Origin: Dugong dugon
Lineage: Eukaryota > Chordata > Mammalia > Sirenia > Dugongidae
Reading direction: 5' to 3'
Length of the DNA: 64,000 nt
Assembly: GCA_030035585.1 (NCBI GenBank)
Contig: CM057482.1
Span: forward strand, 42,575,501 to 42,639,500
Below the pieces are notes generated by a model that worked only from the letters and a program-made list of their open reading frames with translations, was not told the DNA's origin and made no database searches. A program made the translations under genes and the position numbers. Positions 45,483 to 57,756 of this stretch are shown here, piece by piece. Numbering within the stretch: position 1 is the first letter of the stretch; every line of letters starts with the position of its first letter.

Positions 45483-48400
45483 TATTAAGAAAGAGGGTTT
45501 ATGGTTCAATTTTGATCTTATGATTTATAAATTTAAATAATCCATGATTTAAAAATGTGATCTATTATAGAAAAATATAACAAAATATTATGTCAGTTTC
45601 TATAATTTCATAATAAATAAAACAAAATCTAGCAACAAAATCTTGAGTCCCTACTCAAGAATATCCGTATACATTGAATAAAAATAAGCCAACATTTTGA
45701 GCGACCATTTTAAATTTGCTAATTTACTCATTGTATCTATTGGATTTATTGCTATACTACAGATTTTACATACAGACCACATACTACCTATAAAGAAAGA
45801 TTGAAAGATATTTTTGAAATGTGTAACTATATTAAAATTAAAAGTTAATGTTATCAATAAATAAACCAGTGAAAAGTTTGCCATCTTAATCTTGGTTATC
45901 CTTAAAGAATAATATTTGGCAGAGACTTTCTACTAGGAGAGGGAAAAATCCGAGCTGACTGAAAGTGAGTTTGCCGACTCTCATCGGTTTGTGTCAATAT
46001 GGGGACATGTGTACTCATTTGCCTTCTATTTATTTTTGTTAGTAAAAGAATTTCACGGAAATCTGCAAGATTCAATTCATTTTATTTGCTTTGTGCTTTT
46101 GAAGACTTAGTTAAGTAGTCTCAGGTAAATAAAGAATAAGGATTTTTTGAGATAGGCAGTAAACATTCAGTAAAGAATGACAAATATTTCTTCATGGGAT
46201 TTATAGGATTTTGGAATGTATTAATTATATTAAATGCTTTTTGAGAAGATACATTTTCTGAAGATAAAATTGTGTTTTATGCCAATGACTCTTCTCTGTC
46301 TCTTAATTTTATTTTCTTGGCAATAAAAAATCAGGTTTCTTCATAAAAATTCATTTAAAGTAAATAGTTTTATTTTCTTTGGTTGTATTTACAAATGTCA
46401 AAAGTAAAAGAATAGCATCGTAAAAATAGCCGCTCTTTTTGCATGAATTATTTTGATACGTTCTCATTTAGATACATTATTTGATAAATTGATAAATACT
46501 AAACTAATATTCCAGAACAAATAGCTTAACATTTTTCATACAAAGTGAACATTCTATACTGAAAAATTAAAATCACTGACACCCTAAGACAATTTTCATT
46601 CTTCAGTATCAAGTCTATAGTTTCAATTTATGATTTAAGCTTAGGTTACTCACAGTGTAAATTTTTTTCACTGAGGTAATTAGTATAATTAATTAATTAT
46701 TCAATAATTGAAATGCAGGTTAACAAACTTCCATATATAAAAGTTAAAAAAAAAATCCTTCATTCACACTGGGAACGCTAAGCCTATAAAACTCTTCAAA
46801 GAACCCCAAGATATCAAGCAATCTTTTATTTAGCTAAACCTACCCCCCACCTTCACTCTTATTCATACTTAAATACTCAGTATGCTCACAGCTTGGAAAA
46901 AAGCTAGAAAGCCTTAATGGATCACTGATTTTCACTAAAGAGCTAGGTACATATCCCTTATAAATGAATTCAAAACAATTTTTGTTTTAGAATTAATAGT
47001 CTTCATCAAATGAAAACAAGCTTCTTAGTGTAGGAGACCAAAGTTTTGAATAGGGCACTTATTAACATATCTTTTATTTTAAACTCAAGGACAAACATTC
47101 TAAAACAATATCTATTACATTGGAACAATGGTATGGTTTTGTCCATTTTCTAATATTCCATCAGTGGACTTCTTTTGAGCAAAGGGCAACATAACTAAAG
47201 TATGAAGTGAAGGACTCAGTAAAAACAGCAGGAATACATAAAATCAATTTAAGGAAAACAATATTCAATCTTGTCATGGTTTAAAGCTAACGGAGTGAAT
47301 GTGGTTTAGCCTTTCATTTTTCACAAGGTGCATATGCTCAGTTTGGGTGCTATGCCAGGGAAAGTGTATTTATGATTAAAGATAATAAGGTGCAGATTTG
47401 AATTTTGATCTGGCTAATACAGAGCTTATATGTTTTAAAGATGCCTATACATTTTAGGTAAAGCTATTATAATTAACAGCAACAGTAGTTTTCAATGTCA
47501 TGATAAGCTTTCTAGAGATTAAAAAATATAAAAACTCTATAGTGCTTTAGCTTTTTATTTTTTAAATAGCTGCTCATCCTTTTTTAGAAGACATATATGT
47601 TGTCAAATGTAGGCCCCCTTTCCCTGAATAATCCTGAATGTCAAAATTTTTCTCTATCCTTCAAAAATGTATGACAATTTGGAAACTGACAATCAAATAA
47701 ATTGCAGATCTTCACCAAAGTAGTGAAAGGGGCAATTTCCATTTTTAGCTAAAAGAGGACCTGCAACAGAATTAAACCAGGGACGATAAAAATCCCTCTA
47801 TTTTTACACCAGTGTTCTTTTTCATTTCTAAAGAGGGTACTGATATCCCTTAATATTGGAAACACAAAACCAGTCAGAAAATGTGGTCATGGTCATTTGT
47901 GCATTGTTGATCTTAGAATTACCCCTATGAGGACGAAATTCATCTTTTAGTGTGTGATTACAAGATGCTATCAACAGAAAATGTTTGCAACAAGTGTCCC
48001 CATTCTTTGAAAAGCATTTCCATGTTAACTATAAAAGACTGACCTAATTGCTGAATTGTGGAAAATACACTATTTTTCATACTAACTTTAACTTCTGCCC
48101 CTCCCCTTTTTTTTACCCAAAAGATTTATTTTTTAAAACAGTATGATTGACTGTACTGATTAAAAATAATTCTTCCTATATTCTCTCTGCCCTCTTTGTA
48201 CTCATTATGTGATTACCTTTTAGCGTTTTGGTTTGGAAGTTTTTGTAAGTGGCCCCATATTGTTTTGACACACTGTTCTGAAGTATTGTCAAGACCAGCC
48301 CCAGTAGTAATCACACATCCAGAAAGACAAAAGCAGTTTCTTTTTCTAACCTGTTCGGTGAAAACAGCTAAGGGCACGAACAAATATATTATGACCCCAG

Positions 48401-48733
48401 TGTGTCTGTGGCTTTCCTGTCTGACACCTGTCAGAGAGAAACAAGCAAGAGATGCTCTTATCAATTACAGAAGATCCCCAATTGCACCAGGAAGGTGGAA
48501 GGATGAAGAAGATTTCCACTTTTTAAAAAATTACTTTTCATTTTTTTAAAGATGCCATCATAGCTACTAGAAGGGGCTGAGAAAAAGACTTTTAAATGCT
48601 TATGGGGGCAGGGGAGGAGACACATTATAAGAAAAATAGTGTTGAAAGCATGTAGTTGCCCTTTCTGTAGCAAACAGAAATTTAGGGACAGAAAGCTTTC
48701 ATTCACTTCTAAGGCTGTAGTTAGATAACAGAG

Positions 48734-48848
48734 CATAATATAGCATGACATGACATAACATAACATAACATAACATAGCATAGCGTAACAGAACATTACA
48801 CAACGCAGCACACCGTAACATAACATTACATAATATAACATAACGTAG
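48734..48848. repeat. (CATAA)n pentanucleotide repeat, degenerate
   Basis: Units of cataa, with catga, catag and cgtaa variants, repeat for about 115 bp. The longest pure run is near 48752-48776. Its minus-strand translation gives a misleading tyrosine/cysteine/leucine-rich frame (48461-48841). Confidence 0.92.
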
Positions 48849-49779
48849 CAAACTGCTGCATCAATACCACCAGGTGTATGAAAGTTCTCAAATATCTCAG
48901 TTACCTAATTAAATATCAGCAATTGGAATATTAAAGGATGTTCTGAATCAAATAGAATTTATTTTTTATATCATTTTTCTAGACTAAAATTTTATTCCCT
49001 AACCCTGTAAAAGAGAGCTCGTAAGGCAAATGGTGATTTTGTTTAGGTACAAAAACAGTTCTTGAGGGGGAAAGGAAACCCTTCTGCTAATGAAAAAGAG
49101 AAAATTGTGTAGTCTGTTCTTCTCTCTAATTTACATGATTTCTTTTAAATAAAATAATTTACTCAGTGGCAGTAAATGCAACCAGCAGATGTTTAGTTAT
49201 TTGCTGAAGCAAGACAGTATATTAACTGATGGAAGTATCAATTGCAGTTGTTAAAATAGATGCTATTTAGGAGAACTGTGGGATTCAGAAATAATTATTC
49301 ATATAATTAGAAATTGGAAATGAGTCAACAAGAATAGTTTTGGTATAAAAAAGACATTTGAAATGACTTTAAGTATAGCTCTACCCAGGTATATTCAATA
49401 TACCCAATTATAATTCAATTATTATATTTGTAGTTCTATTTATAAGATCATACTGAGATATTTGAGACAAACTGGATTTGGTGCAAATAAAAACCCTGGT
49501 AAGTTAGCTGATGGCAACAGTTTCTTTGAACATCTTCAAGGTTGGATATAGTTCAAAGTTTGATTTTTTTTCTCAATTAATACCTTCCATATCAATTTGG
49601 TTAAATTGTTGCATATAATCTGACAAGACTAGCGTATAGAGAAGACTTTTTAGCATTTGCTTATTGTGGGCAATTATGTAACTCTCCCTCTTGCATTTAA
49701 AAAATAGAGCATAGAAGAAAGTATCAGAATAAATAGTCATATGCTAAAGGAACTCAGAATAAATTATTGCATTACATGA

Positions 49780-50440
49780 GAACAGGAACTCCGCTGTGAA
49801 CATATTGCCTCAAAATTAGCATCACCACGGAACTGTTACTTGGATTCAGCCCATCTGAGAGATTTGAAAACTACTTAGAATGCACTAACTCTGTGAAAAA
49901 TGCCATATCAACCTTTGAAAATTAACAATAGTTTTGTTAATCAAGGATTTCATCTCCACATTAAACCAAGACCAAATTAAGAAGGCTATGGTGTTAGGGC
50001 ACACAAAAACATTTGTTAAGTAAAGTCAAAATTAATGACAAACAAAATCAAGTTTCCTTTGTGGTTGATTTTCAGGCAGCTGCATCCAAATATAAAAGAG
50101 CCATCAAAGAAAGATATCCATTAATTATTAACTCAGAACAACTTCAGAAAACAGAGCCCTTAAACCTCCATTGACATCATTCTGGCAGTCCCCTAATCTC
50201 TGAAGGTTGTTGGTTAGAGTTGCATTAAACACAGCATGCCACCAATCCTGCCTTTAACAACTGCATCTCCAGAGCTGCACACTGCAGACCAGAAGACCAC
50301 ATGAGAGAAGCTGCAATTTTTGTCAAAACATCTTTAAGAAACATTTAGAATCTCACATTCTGAATAATCTCCTGGGTTACTCTACCTCTCTCGACCACAC
50401 AGTAGGATGTCGAAAGCCCGATGACAACATATGTAATGCA
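49780..50440. promoter_or_regulatory. Candidate conserved noncoding element
   Basis: No repeat, open frame or low complexity is visible. The sequence is dense in motif-like words, for example 'gccatcaaagaaagatatcc' (a TCF/LEF-like atcaaag), 'ttaacaatagttttgttaat' with an aacaatag SOX-like core, 'attaattattaactcag' (homeodomain-like), and 'ctgcatctccagagctgcac'. This texture is typical of mammalian enhancers in gene deserts. The call rests on texture alone, as no cross-species comparison was possible. Confidence 0.3.
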
Positions 50441-51623
50441 GAAACGCATCCAATTTTTTGTGGAAGTACAGAATAACTGTCATGAGTAAAAAGTGTTGCT
50501 ATTCTATAGCTTAACCCAGTTAAGTCTGTAGATTATTCCTGGCCTTTTTTGTTACAGAGGGAAGAAGGCTCTAACGTGACTTCGACAAAACATTGATGTA
50601 TACAAGGTTGTTATATGGACTGGTGAGATAATTTAGGTTATTATGTATTATTATTAATGTATTCATGGTTTTTCATTAAAGTTTGGTACTTTTTAATATG
50701 TAATTTTGCTTTCATTGCAAATATTGGATGAAATGTAATTTCTAACAAAATATCCTTTAAATATATATCTAATAATATCAATGATTGTAAGTTCAGATTT
50801 CTACTCTGGACTTATAAAATTCTGGAACCAAAATACAGAGAAAGGAGATTTTCATTTATTGTGAATTTTTATAACTTGGCAGCTTCAAAATCCACCAATT
50901 TATTACTGTGAATTAGTCCAAAGTACAAGAAATAATAGTTTCATACAGCATACTTCCAACCTTAATATCAGTCTGGTATGAGAGATGATTTTCAAAAATA
51001 GCTTAACATGGAAATCAAAATGAATATATATGCATATAAATAATCTAAAATTTGGATTTTTTTGAGATAAATTTTTTTCAGACATATCTCCATGGAAAAA
51101 AAACAGCTGCGATGTAACAAGGAGGAACACTATTTCTCAGTCTTTTGCCCTTGTCCTACCTCCATCTCTCTTTTTCTCACTTTCTCTGTGTGCTAAAAAC
51201 TTTTAAGAGTACAGAAGAGCATCATCTGACCCAAATCAGTCCTAAACAATCATTATGCCTCCTGGAAAATACCATCACATTTGAACAGAAATATAAAATT
51301 AGTCAACAGTACTGAGAAAGGATAACAAAAATTTATTAGAAGATCAAGTTGATTTATCTTAAACTCCCCAACTTTTAGTTACAAATTCATTTGACCACCC
51401 ACAAATTCTTCAGATTATCTCTTTATATCACAGAACTAGAATTATTAGAAATCAACATGTTAACTTTTCAAACTAATTCTTCCAGAGCAGGATGGAGAAA
51501 AGTGTGTATCTATGTGATGATCTGCATTTAAAGGTTTTATCTCTTTATTCTATTTGATTAAAGGCCTTGCATTGAGTTAAGCAGCAAATCCTGCAGAATA
51601 ATTAGTGGCTGTTGGTCCCCCCC

Positions 51624-51634
51624 CACCCCACCTT
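51624..51634. repeat. Short C-rich run
   Basis: 'cccccccacccca' forms a brief homopolymer-like run in otherwise AT-rich DNA. Minor feature. Confidence 0.6.
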
Positions 51635-52023
51635 TTAAATGAAAGCTTAAATGGGGGAAAATGGAGCGTCAGTCAGAAACTGGTTCATACCAATCATAAT
51701 AATTATAATCTATTAGAATTAAGCCATAATCATTAGAATTTCTTCTTTTCTCCTACCTTTGATGGCCTGTTTCATCTGTTTCATTAAAGCTGTAATTTTT
51801 ATAGATGCTCTTGATGTTCCTATGTTTTCATCAATGTCTAAGGCAGCCTAAAGGGAAAAAATAGCTCTTTGCTTATAGAAATATATGTTAATACATTAGT
51901 TACGTGAAGCTAGAAACTTCTGCAATATGTGTGTCTGGGTGTCTATAGTTGTCTTTATTTAGGCCTGTCCAGCATTTTGTTGTGTTCCACTCTTGCTTGG
52001 CAGCTGGACCGTGACCTTCAAGG

Positions 52024-52046
52024 TTTTTTTTTTTTTTTTTTTTTTT
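52024..52046. repeat. Poly-T tract
   Basis: About 23 T followed by an A-rich stretch (52049-52068). It may be the tail of a lost antisense retroposon or a simple expansion. No neighbouring SINE body is recognisable. Confidence 0.85.
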
Positions 52047-53739
52047 CAGAAAAAGAAAAAAAAAAGAGAATTCTTTTCAGATTCCAAGTTCCCCCCTTCT
52101 TACCCTCCCACTGACACCATCCTATTCACAACCGGAGATAACTTGATTCATCTACACATCATTGTATCAAATTCAATAGGCAAACTGCTTCTACATGCTT
52201 CAGAACTGGACAGGACAGTTATGTCTTCATTCCTCCCCCCAACCCCAACCCTCCTCCATGCAATGAGATTTTTACCTCTGTCTTTTCAGGCATGAAATGA
52301 GCACAGTTACAAAAAAAAATAATAATTTCAAACAAGTGTTTTACTACTTTATTGGGTCACTGTGGATATATTTTCCTGCAAACTCCTCAACTGGGTGGAA
52401 TACATTACCACCCGGCTGAGTTGCTGAGAATCATCTCTAGATAATACATGTTGCAAAGAAAGGGGGCATCCATTTATTCATTAAGTTCCATAAACTGCTG
52501 ATGTAGACTTTGATGAAAAATGTGCTTGCATCCCAAGTGTTTGCATGAGTATAAAATTATCAAACCTTATAAAGCAACACCATTGTGCTGATTACACAAA
52601 TAACTGAAAGGAAGAAGTCTGCAATACCAGCAACCAAAAGCTAATATCCTGTCTCAAAAAAACAAAACATTATGTGTGTCTCCTGATTGATTTTGGAAGA
52701 CAGGCATTAGCTTTTTTTTCCCACCCCCCTCAGCTCTACAACGTTTTGATTTCACTTTTGGGAGTTTGAAGTTCTCAAAGAGAAAAATAGAACTTGCTTA
52801 ACGTCGGGAACATCAAATAACTGTTCGATGTTGGAGCTCTTGCTACAAAATCAACCTACTGTCTTCAGTCAGAAGGACTGGGTATCAGATTAGTTCTTAG
52901 GGTGGGAAGTGGATTGCCTACGTGGATTCCCAATGAGGCAGGCAGCGGGCTTTAATGGACAAAATAGTTCTTTTCTTCCAAAGTTGGATTTTTTTTTTTT
53001 TTTTTTTGAAGCCTTCATAAGGATTCCTTCTAAAACAAAGCACTCTTTAGGGTGTTGATGTTTAGAAAACAACAATGAAAAAATCGCCCTCAAAACAGTT
53101 CTCAACCTAACTACACAGCCTTGCCCTTTTCTGGAACCCCCGTATCAGAATGCAAAGCCTGAAAGAAAGTTGAATGATTAAAATTAAATAGAGCATCTTA
53201 AATCACTTAAAGCAGCTATCCATTATAAAACATTCTAGATCCCGAAGACAGAAAAGGAGAAAGACTTTTTTCTTTTTAAAGCAGTCTGGCATCTTTGACT
53301 AGGTGTTTTCTAGTCCCCTAGCTCCTATATGTTTATGTAGAGGGTGTTGCAGACATTTGGAAGGATTTGGGAGTTTCAAAAGAGAGAAGTTTATACATTA
53401 GTGCCGCAAGTTGCAAAACACTGTTGATATTCAAATGTTTATTGTGCAAAATCTGGGATAAGCTTCGGCATGAGGGCCCCTTTAAGTGCCTACAACTCTT
53501 GCTAATTCCCCTCAGCATTGAGACTCGCACAAAGGCCTTAATCCAATCCCACTTTTTTCAGAAAGCCTATGCTATTTTCTCTCACATAAACTAACAACAC
53601 TATCCCATCACACTGCAGAGTGGGTCAAAGAAAAAGCGCTCTCTGTTTATACTTCACCAACACTTTGTGTTTCTTGGGCAAGCATGGCAAGGAACTTTAA
53701 GTGGCTCCCCAGGCCCCACAACATCTTTAGGGGGGAAAA

Positions 53740-54560
53740 AAGCCTTCAGACATGGAGCGCGTGGTTTGTCAGGACAAAAACTGTCTGGGATGTTAGGCTT
53801 TTCTCCTCATCTGTTATCTATGAAAAGAAACTGATCGCTTTAGCTTCATTCTCACTGTTCTGATTTAAATGATAGAAGTCAGGCTCGCTTTGATAAGGTA
53901 GCATGCACGTTTTGATAAGATGGTATTATTTTCCCCTAGAACTGTCTCTCTTTCTTTCCCACCGTCCCTCCCCCCTTCCTTCCTTTCTCTGCCCTTCCCA
54001 CACCCCCAGTTCAATTGCCTTTCACTATTTCCTGCAGAGAAATCTTAAGGTCACGTAGACAATTCTCATTCTTTATTTCCTCTCGGCTATTCGTCCCTTT
54101 TCTCAAAATGAGAAATCGATTCAGCTCAAAATTTAGGCAGCTTGTTTTTCACACCTGGAACTTTGGTGGCGGTTTCTAATTTCAGGTGGGAATTCTGCTA
54201 ACAAATAATGACACCTGCTGTTGGCAGGGACAGTCAGGCATTTGCCTCTGATTGTGAGTACACAAGTGACCAATTACTCTAGTAATTAAGTAACCGTGGG
54301 TACAGTTAGAAATGACCATGATTCGGCCCCAGAAGTGAATTCCAGGGGTGAATAGGAAGCCAAAATGAGGCTGGGTCTGAGGTTATTACAGAGATATGCT
54401 TTGCCAATTGGTGTCACCAAATATCAAACCACACAGAATTCTGTGTCCCAATTAGAGAAAAGGATGTCTTGTTTCTATTGATTTCCGTTCATACTGTCAA
54501 ACCGAGGAAGCTCCGACTGGTTACTTCTAAACATTGCCACATTTTCATAGAACCTAAGCA
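53740..54560. promoter_or_regulatory. Candidate enhancer-like conserved noncoding element
   Basis: Two identical GATA-like words, tttgataag, lie at 53889-53897 and 53911-53919, 22 bp apart (about two helical turns), around gcatgc. Three E-boxes follow: cacctg (54152-54157), caggtg (54183-54188) and cacctg (54212-54217). They are spaced about 30 bp apart. Next come an inverted pair aattac/gtaatt (54272-54287), a homeodomain-type site, and aaccaca (54427-54433), a RUNX-type core. There is no transposon and no open frame. The motif reading is inference. Confidence 0.35.
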
Positions 54561-54862
54561 AATAAAGTCTGGTGGACAAATTTTAGGGCTCTCTGTTTGG
54601 AACTGAGGCAGTAGATCTTTTTGCCTTTGTTCTGAAAGATTACCCTGTGTTTAATAAGCTTCTGCAGTAGAAAACAATGTGATATATTTGATGCAGAATT
54701 CGATACATCTTAAAGACATCAATCTTTGCAGCAAGAGAACGTTGCTACATACAGTAAGGTTTACCTATAGCAGTATCGGGCAAATTTTCTAACGAATTAT
54801 GCCAACCATTTAAAATAGTGTCTCTCCTTACTCTGTCACAGTAGCTGGGATCAATTTTCTAC

Positions 54863-54887
54863 AAAAAAAAAAAAAAAAAAAAAAAAA
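54863..54887. repeat. Poly-A tract
   Basis: 25 uninterrupted A. No retroposon body is recognisable upstream. Confidence 0.9.
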
Positions 54888-55150
54888 CCAAATTAAACAG
54901 TAAGAAGTGGTTGAAGATGATAATTTCTATGATGAGTTGATATCAGAAGGAAAAAAAAAATCCAGTCAGTGGTTTCTAGAAACCTCCATCAATCACCTTT
55001 TAAAGTCTGATACAAATTCTCTTCTCAGGTTGCATATTTCTGTAAGCATGAGAATCATGGTATACTTTCCTCTTTTTGTATTTCCTGATGATTCTTGTCT
55101 TTGAAATTATTTCCAAATACTTTCAACTACTGAAAAAAAATCTGCACGAA

Positions 55151-55620
55151 GCAGCCTAATGGTGAAGAATTCAGACATCATGAAGCAGAGCAAATCCGTA
55201 TTGGATCTGGTCTGATATCTAATGGTCAGCTATTACATTATTGAAATTAAATCACTTACATAATTAGCACGGTTTTCATCCTTGCAGGCATTCTAGTAGA
55301 GGGGCCAAAGACCTAAATGCACATGGAAATGGATTTCTCTTTTTGCCTCAAAAGGTCACTACCGGAGGCGGATCTGTGTAGCAGAGAGCGGGGCGGGCTC
55401 TCACCTGCCGGAAGGGGCAGTGAGAGCATAACTTCTCCTACAAACGGCGATGCTGTAGCTTGAAAACGGAAAATGCGAAACAATACTCTTTCGACATAAT
55501 AGAAAAGGTTTTGTGGTTTGCAACCAAGTGGTTGCAGCCTAATGGTAAAGAGTTGAGTCATCATCAGGCCATGAAAATCTCATTTGAATCTGGTCTGGAT
55601 TGTAGTGCTCAGTCATTAAG
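55151..55620. repeat. Diverged direct duplication flanking a CpG-rich patch
   Basis: gcagcctaatggt occurs at 55151-55163 and 55534-55546. atctggtctg follows exactly 54 bp downstream of each copy's start (55205 and 55588). Other shared words (catca, catga, ggtcag/gctcag) lie in the same order, so two blocks of about 85 bp are related. They may be two MIR-like heads. Between them, about 55365-55495 has some ten CpG dinucleotides ('taccggaggcggatctg', 'gagcggggcgggctctc', 'aaacggcgatgctg'), striking in this AT-rich, CpG-poor setting. Confidence 0.6.
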
Positions 55621-55700
55621 CCCTTTGGGTAAATAGCAAGAGTATGTTTTTTTGAGATTTTTCAGTGGTTGAACCAAAAATTTGAAAATTTATTTTCTTC

Positions 55701-55909
55701 AGGGAGAAGAGAAAGAAGGAAGGAAATACAGAAAGACAGAAGAAAGGAAGGGAGGGATGGAGAGAGAGGGGAAAGAAGGAAGCAAGGAAGGGTGGAAGGA
55801 AGGAAGGAAAGGTAGAGAAAGGGAGGGAGGGACAGACGGAGGGAGAGAGGAAGGAAAGAGGGAAGGAAGACAAGCAAAGAAAAGGGAGGGAAGAAAAAGA
55901 AAAGAAAAA
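55701..55909. repeat. Polypurine (GGAA/GGGA)n tract
   Basis: Roughly 200 bp of nearly pure purine on the plus strand ('gaaggaaggaaaggtagaga', 'gggagggagggacagacgga'). The complementary pyrimidine strand produces serine/leucine/proline/phenylalanine chance frames (55616-55951 and two others). Such tracts can form triplex DNA and are length-variable. Confidence 0.95.
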
Positions 55910-56417
55910 TACACCTGATGATAAAATTAGAGTTAAGCATTTGATCACCAATATCTGCTGGAAGACAAATGATAGTTTTGAGCTGCTTTGGTTTTAAAGA
56001 TTATTTCTCTTTCAAATAAACTTAACCAACTTCATTTACCTAGAGAAGAAAAATGTCTATTTTAGATTCATGTTAAAACCAAGTCAGTGATGCCTTATCT
56101 GTGAAAGCCATAATGGAGATGGAGTTCTGCACCAGGACTTCGGATCGCTGACAGCATTATCCCTTTAGCCTCTATATTACGGCAAGAAACTCAAATGCCT
56201 TCACGCTTTGCAGGGAGGGAAAGCATATGGGGCCTCTGCAAACTGGAGAGTGCATGTTCTGCCTCAAGGATATGTGCATTTTTGCTGGTATTGTTCTACT
56301 CAAATAAAATAATCCCCCGGCCCAACTGGGCCAGAGGGCAGTGCTTGTGGGCAGGAAGAACCTCTAACCTGTCTGAAGTTCCAGGTTTTCACGTGTAAAA
56401 TCGCCTCTAACACACAC

Positions 56418-56634
56418 AAAAATAAAACTAACAAATGAGTTGCTGTTTCGTCTATCCTGACTCATGGCAACCCCATGTGTGTCACGGTAGAACTGTGTTC
56501 CATAGGGTTTTCAGTGGCCGATTTTTCAGTAGATCACCAGGCCTTTCTTCCAAGGCACCTCTGGGTGGACACCAACCTCCAACCTTTCGGTTAGTAGCAG
56601 AGCGTATTATCCATTTTCACTACCTAGGGACTCC
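56418..56634 (-). mobile_element. AfroSINE, antisense, variant subfamily, exact target duplication
   Basis: 'ctgactcatggcaaccccat', 'aactgtgttccatagggttt', 'cctctgggtggacaccaacc' and 'cactacctagggactcc' define the variant class. The exact 11-bp target duplication ctaacacacac lies at 56407-56417 and 56635-56645. Confidence 0.94.
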
Positions 56635-57491
56635 CTAACACACACGCTCCCACTTAAAATTATAACATAATTAGAACACGCTCCCATTGAAAAGGAGCAT
56701 TTATTTTCCTTAATTCAGTATAAAATATATCATGTTAAAAAAGCTAGGGATGGAGTAGGCTATGACTCATAGTTGACAAACTACACAAAATATTTCTCAT
56801 TCCTTGTATTTTCTTTTTGCTGATTTAACTGTACTCCAATTTCTATCATATTGGGCTGGTAGTCAGACACTCTGTTATTTTGAGCTCTACTGCCAACTTC
56901 CTCTCTGTTCTCCATGTTTACCGAGGTCCTGGGTATGACACAGCACGAAGACATTGGGGCTGCCCACTCAGTCATCCATCATGGGTCATCAGGTCACTTT
57001 TGAATGCTGGGACGCCCATGGACACCATCATGTCATGGATTCCTTCAGTCCAGTTGCTCTGTGGCTTTTATGTTAGGTGTGAGACATTGGTGAACTATGG
57101 GTGAGGCTGGGAGCTTCCTGCTGGAGTGTACTACATAGGCATCCTCTCTGAGGTCCTGCCACTATCAACAGAGCAGGACACAGAGTCTCCTTATTAGAGG
57201 AACTCCCACCAAAGTTTGACCTCTTTTAGCCTCAGGAAAGTCTCTGCCTCATTCTTCATGACAGAAAACTCCTCTCTTCTCTCTCTCTTCTGGATATGTA
57301 ATATAATATCTTCAATGAACTTCCAGGCTTGCCAACTCAAAGTCCTTCAGGAGCACACAGGCAAGAATAAATGAATGAAGTAGGTTGGTATGAAACAAAA
57401 GAACGGGTGAGGACTTTCATGACCTGGAGAGCATCTGAATGTCTAAAGTCTCTCAAATTCAATTTAAAACATATATTCACAAACAGACACT

Positions 57492-57532
<41 letters not shown>
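57492..57532. repeat. (CA)n microsatellite
   Basis: About 20 uninterrupted CA units. It is likely polymorphic. Confidence 0.97.
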
Positions 57533-57534
<2 letters not shown>

Positions 57535-57756
57535 ACATCCCTGTAAGAACTCCAGTTTGAGATCTTTCATTTTTAAAAAAATGCCGAAGGTGCCCTTGAA
57601 TATCTACTTTCAACTAACCTCTAGAAAACTCTCCAAAGCAAAGAAAAGGACTGGGTTACCTACTCTAACTGGGGTAATGGTGTTGGAGAAATTCAAGAGA
57701 CATACTTCAATAAGTTATTTCAATAAGTTATTAGGCAATGAAAATAATAATAGCAA

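Larger units (their letters stand above)
44502..55140. other. Repeat-poor AT-rich block, possible regulatory desert
   Basis: Across 10.6 kb the only transposon pieces I can point to are a 47-bp AfroSINE-like tail (45436-45482) and scattered A or T runs. Flanking regions carry a SINE or LINE every kilobase or so. Open frames are all short and without domains. Stretches such as 49780-50440 and 53740-54560 have the even, motif-dense texture of conserved noncoding DNA. I see no splice-flanked exon. Confidence 0.5.

Noticed and set aside
48196..48549. 117-codon frame in the repeat-poor block, considered as a possible exon
   Set aside because: There is no recognisable domain. Flanking splice signals are not convincing and the end is T-rich low complexity. 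The antisense strand is open over the same part, which suggests chance.
48461..48841. Frame with a repeated tyrosine/cysteine/methionine/leucine pattern
   Set aside because: It is produced by the (CATAA)n pentanucleotide repeat.
53333..53594. Overlapping frames on both strands, considered as a conserved exon
   Set aside because: No domain, and both strands are open over the same interval. The sequence reads like noncoding conserved DNA.
55616..55951. Minus-strand serine/proline/leucine-rich frames and a plus-strand glycine/arginine/glutamate-rich frame
   Set aside because: All read through the polypurine simple repeat and have no independent support.
57337..57570. Cysteine/valine repeat frame
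   Set aside because: It is a translation of the (CA)n microsatellite.
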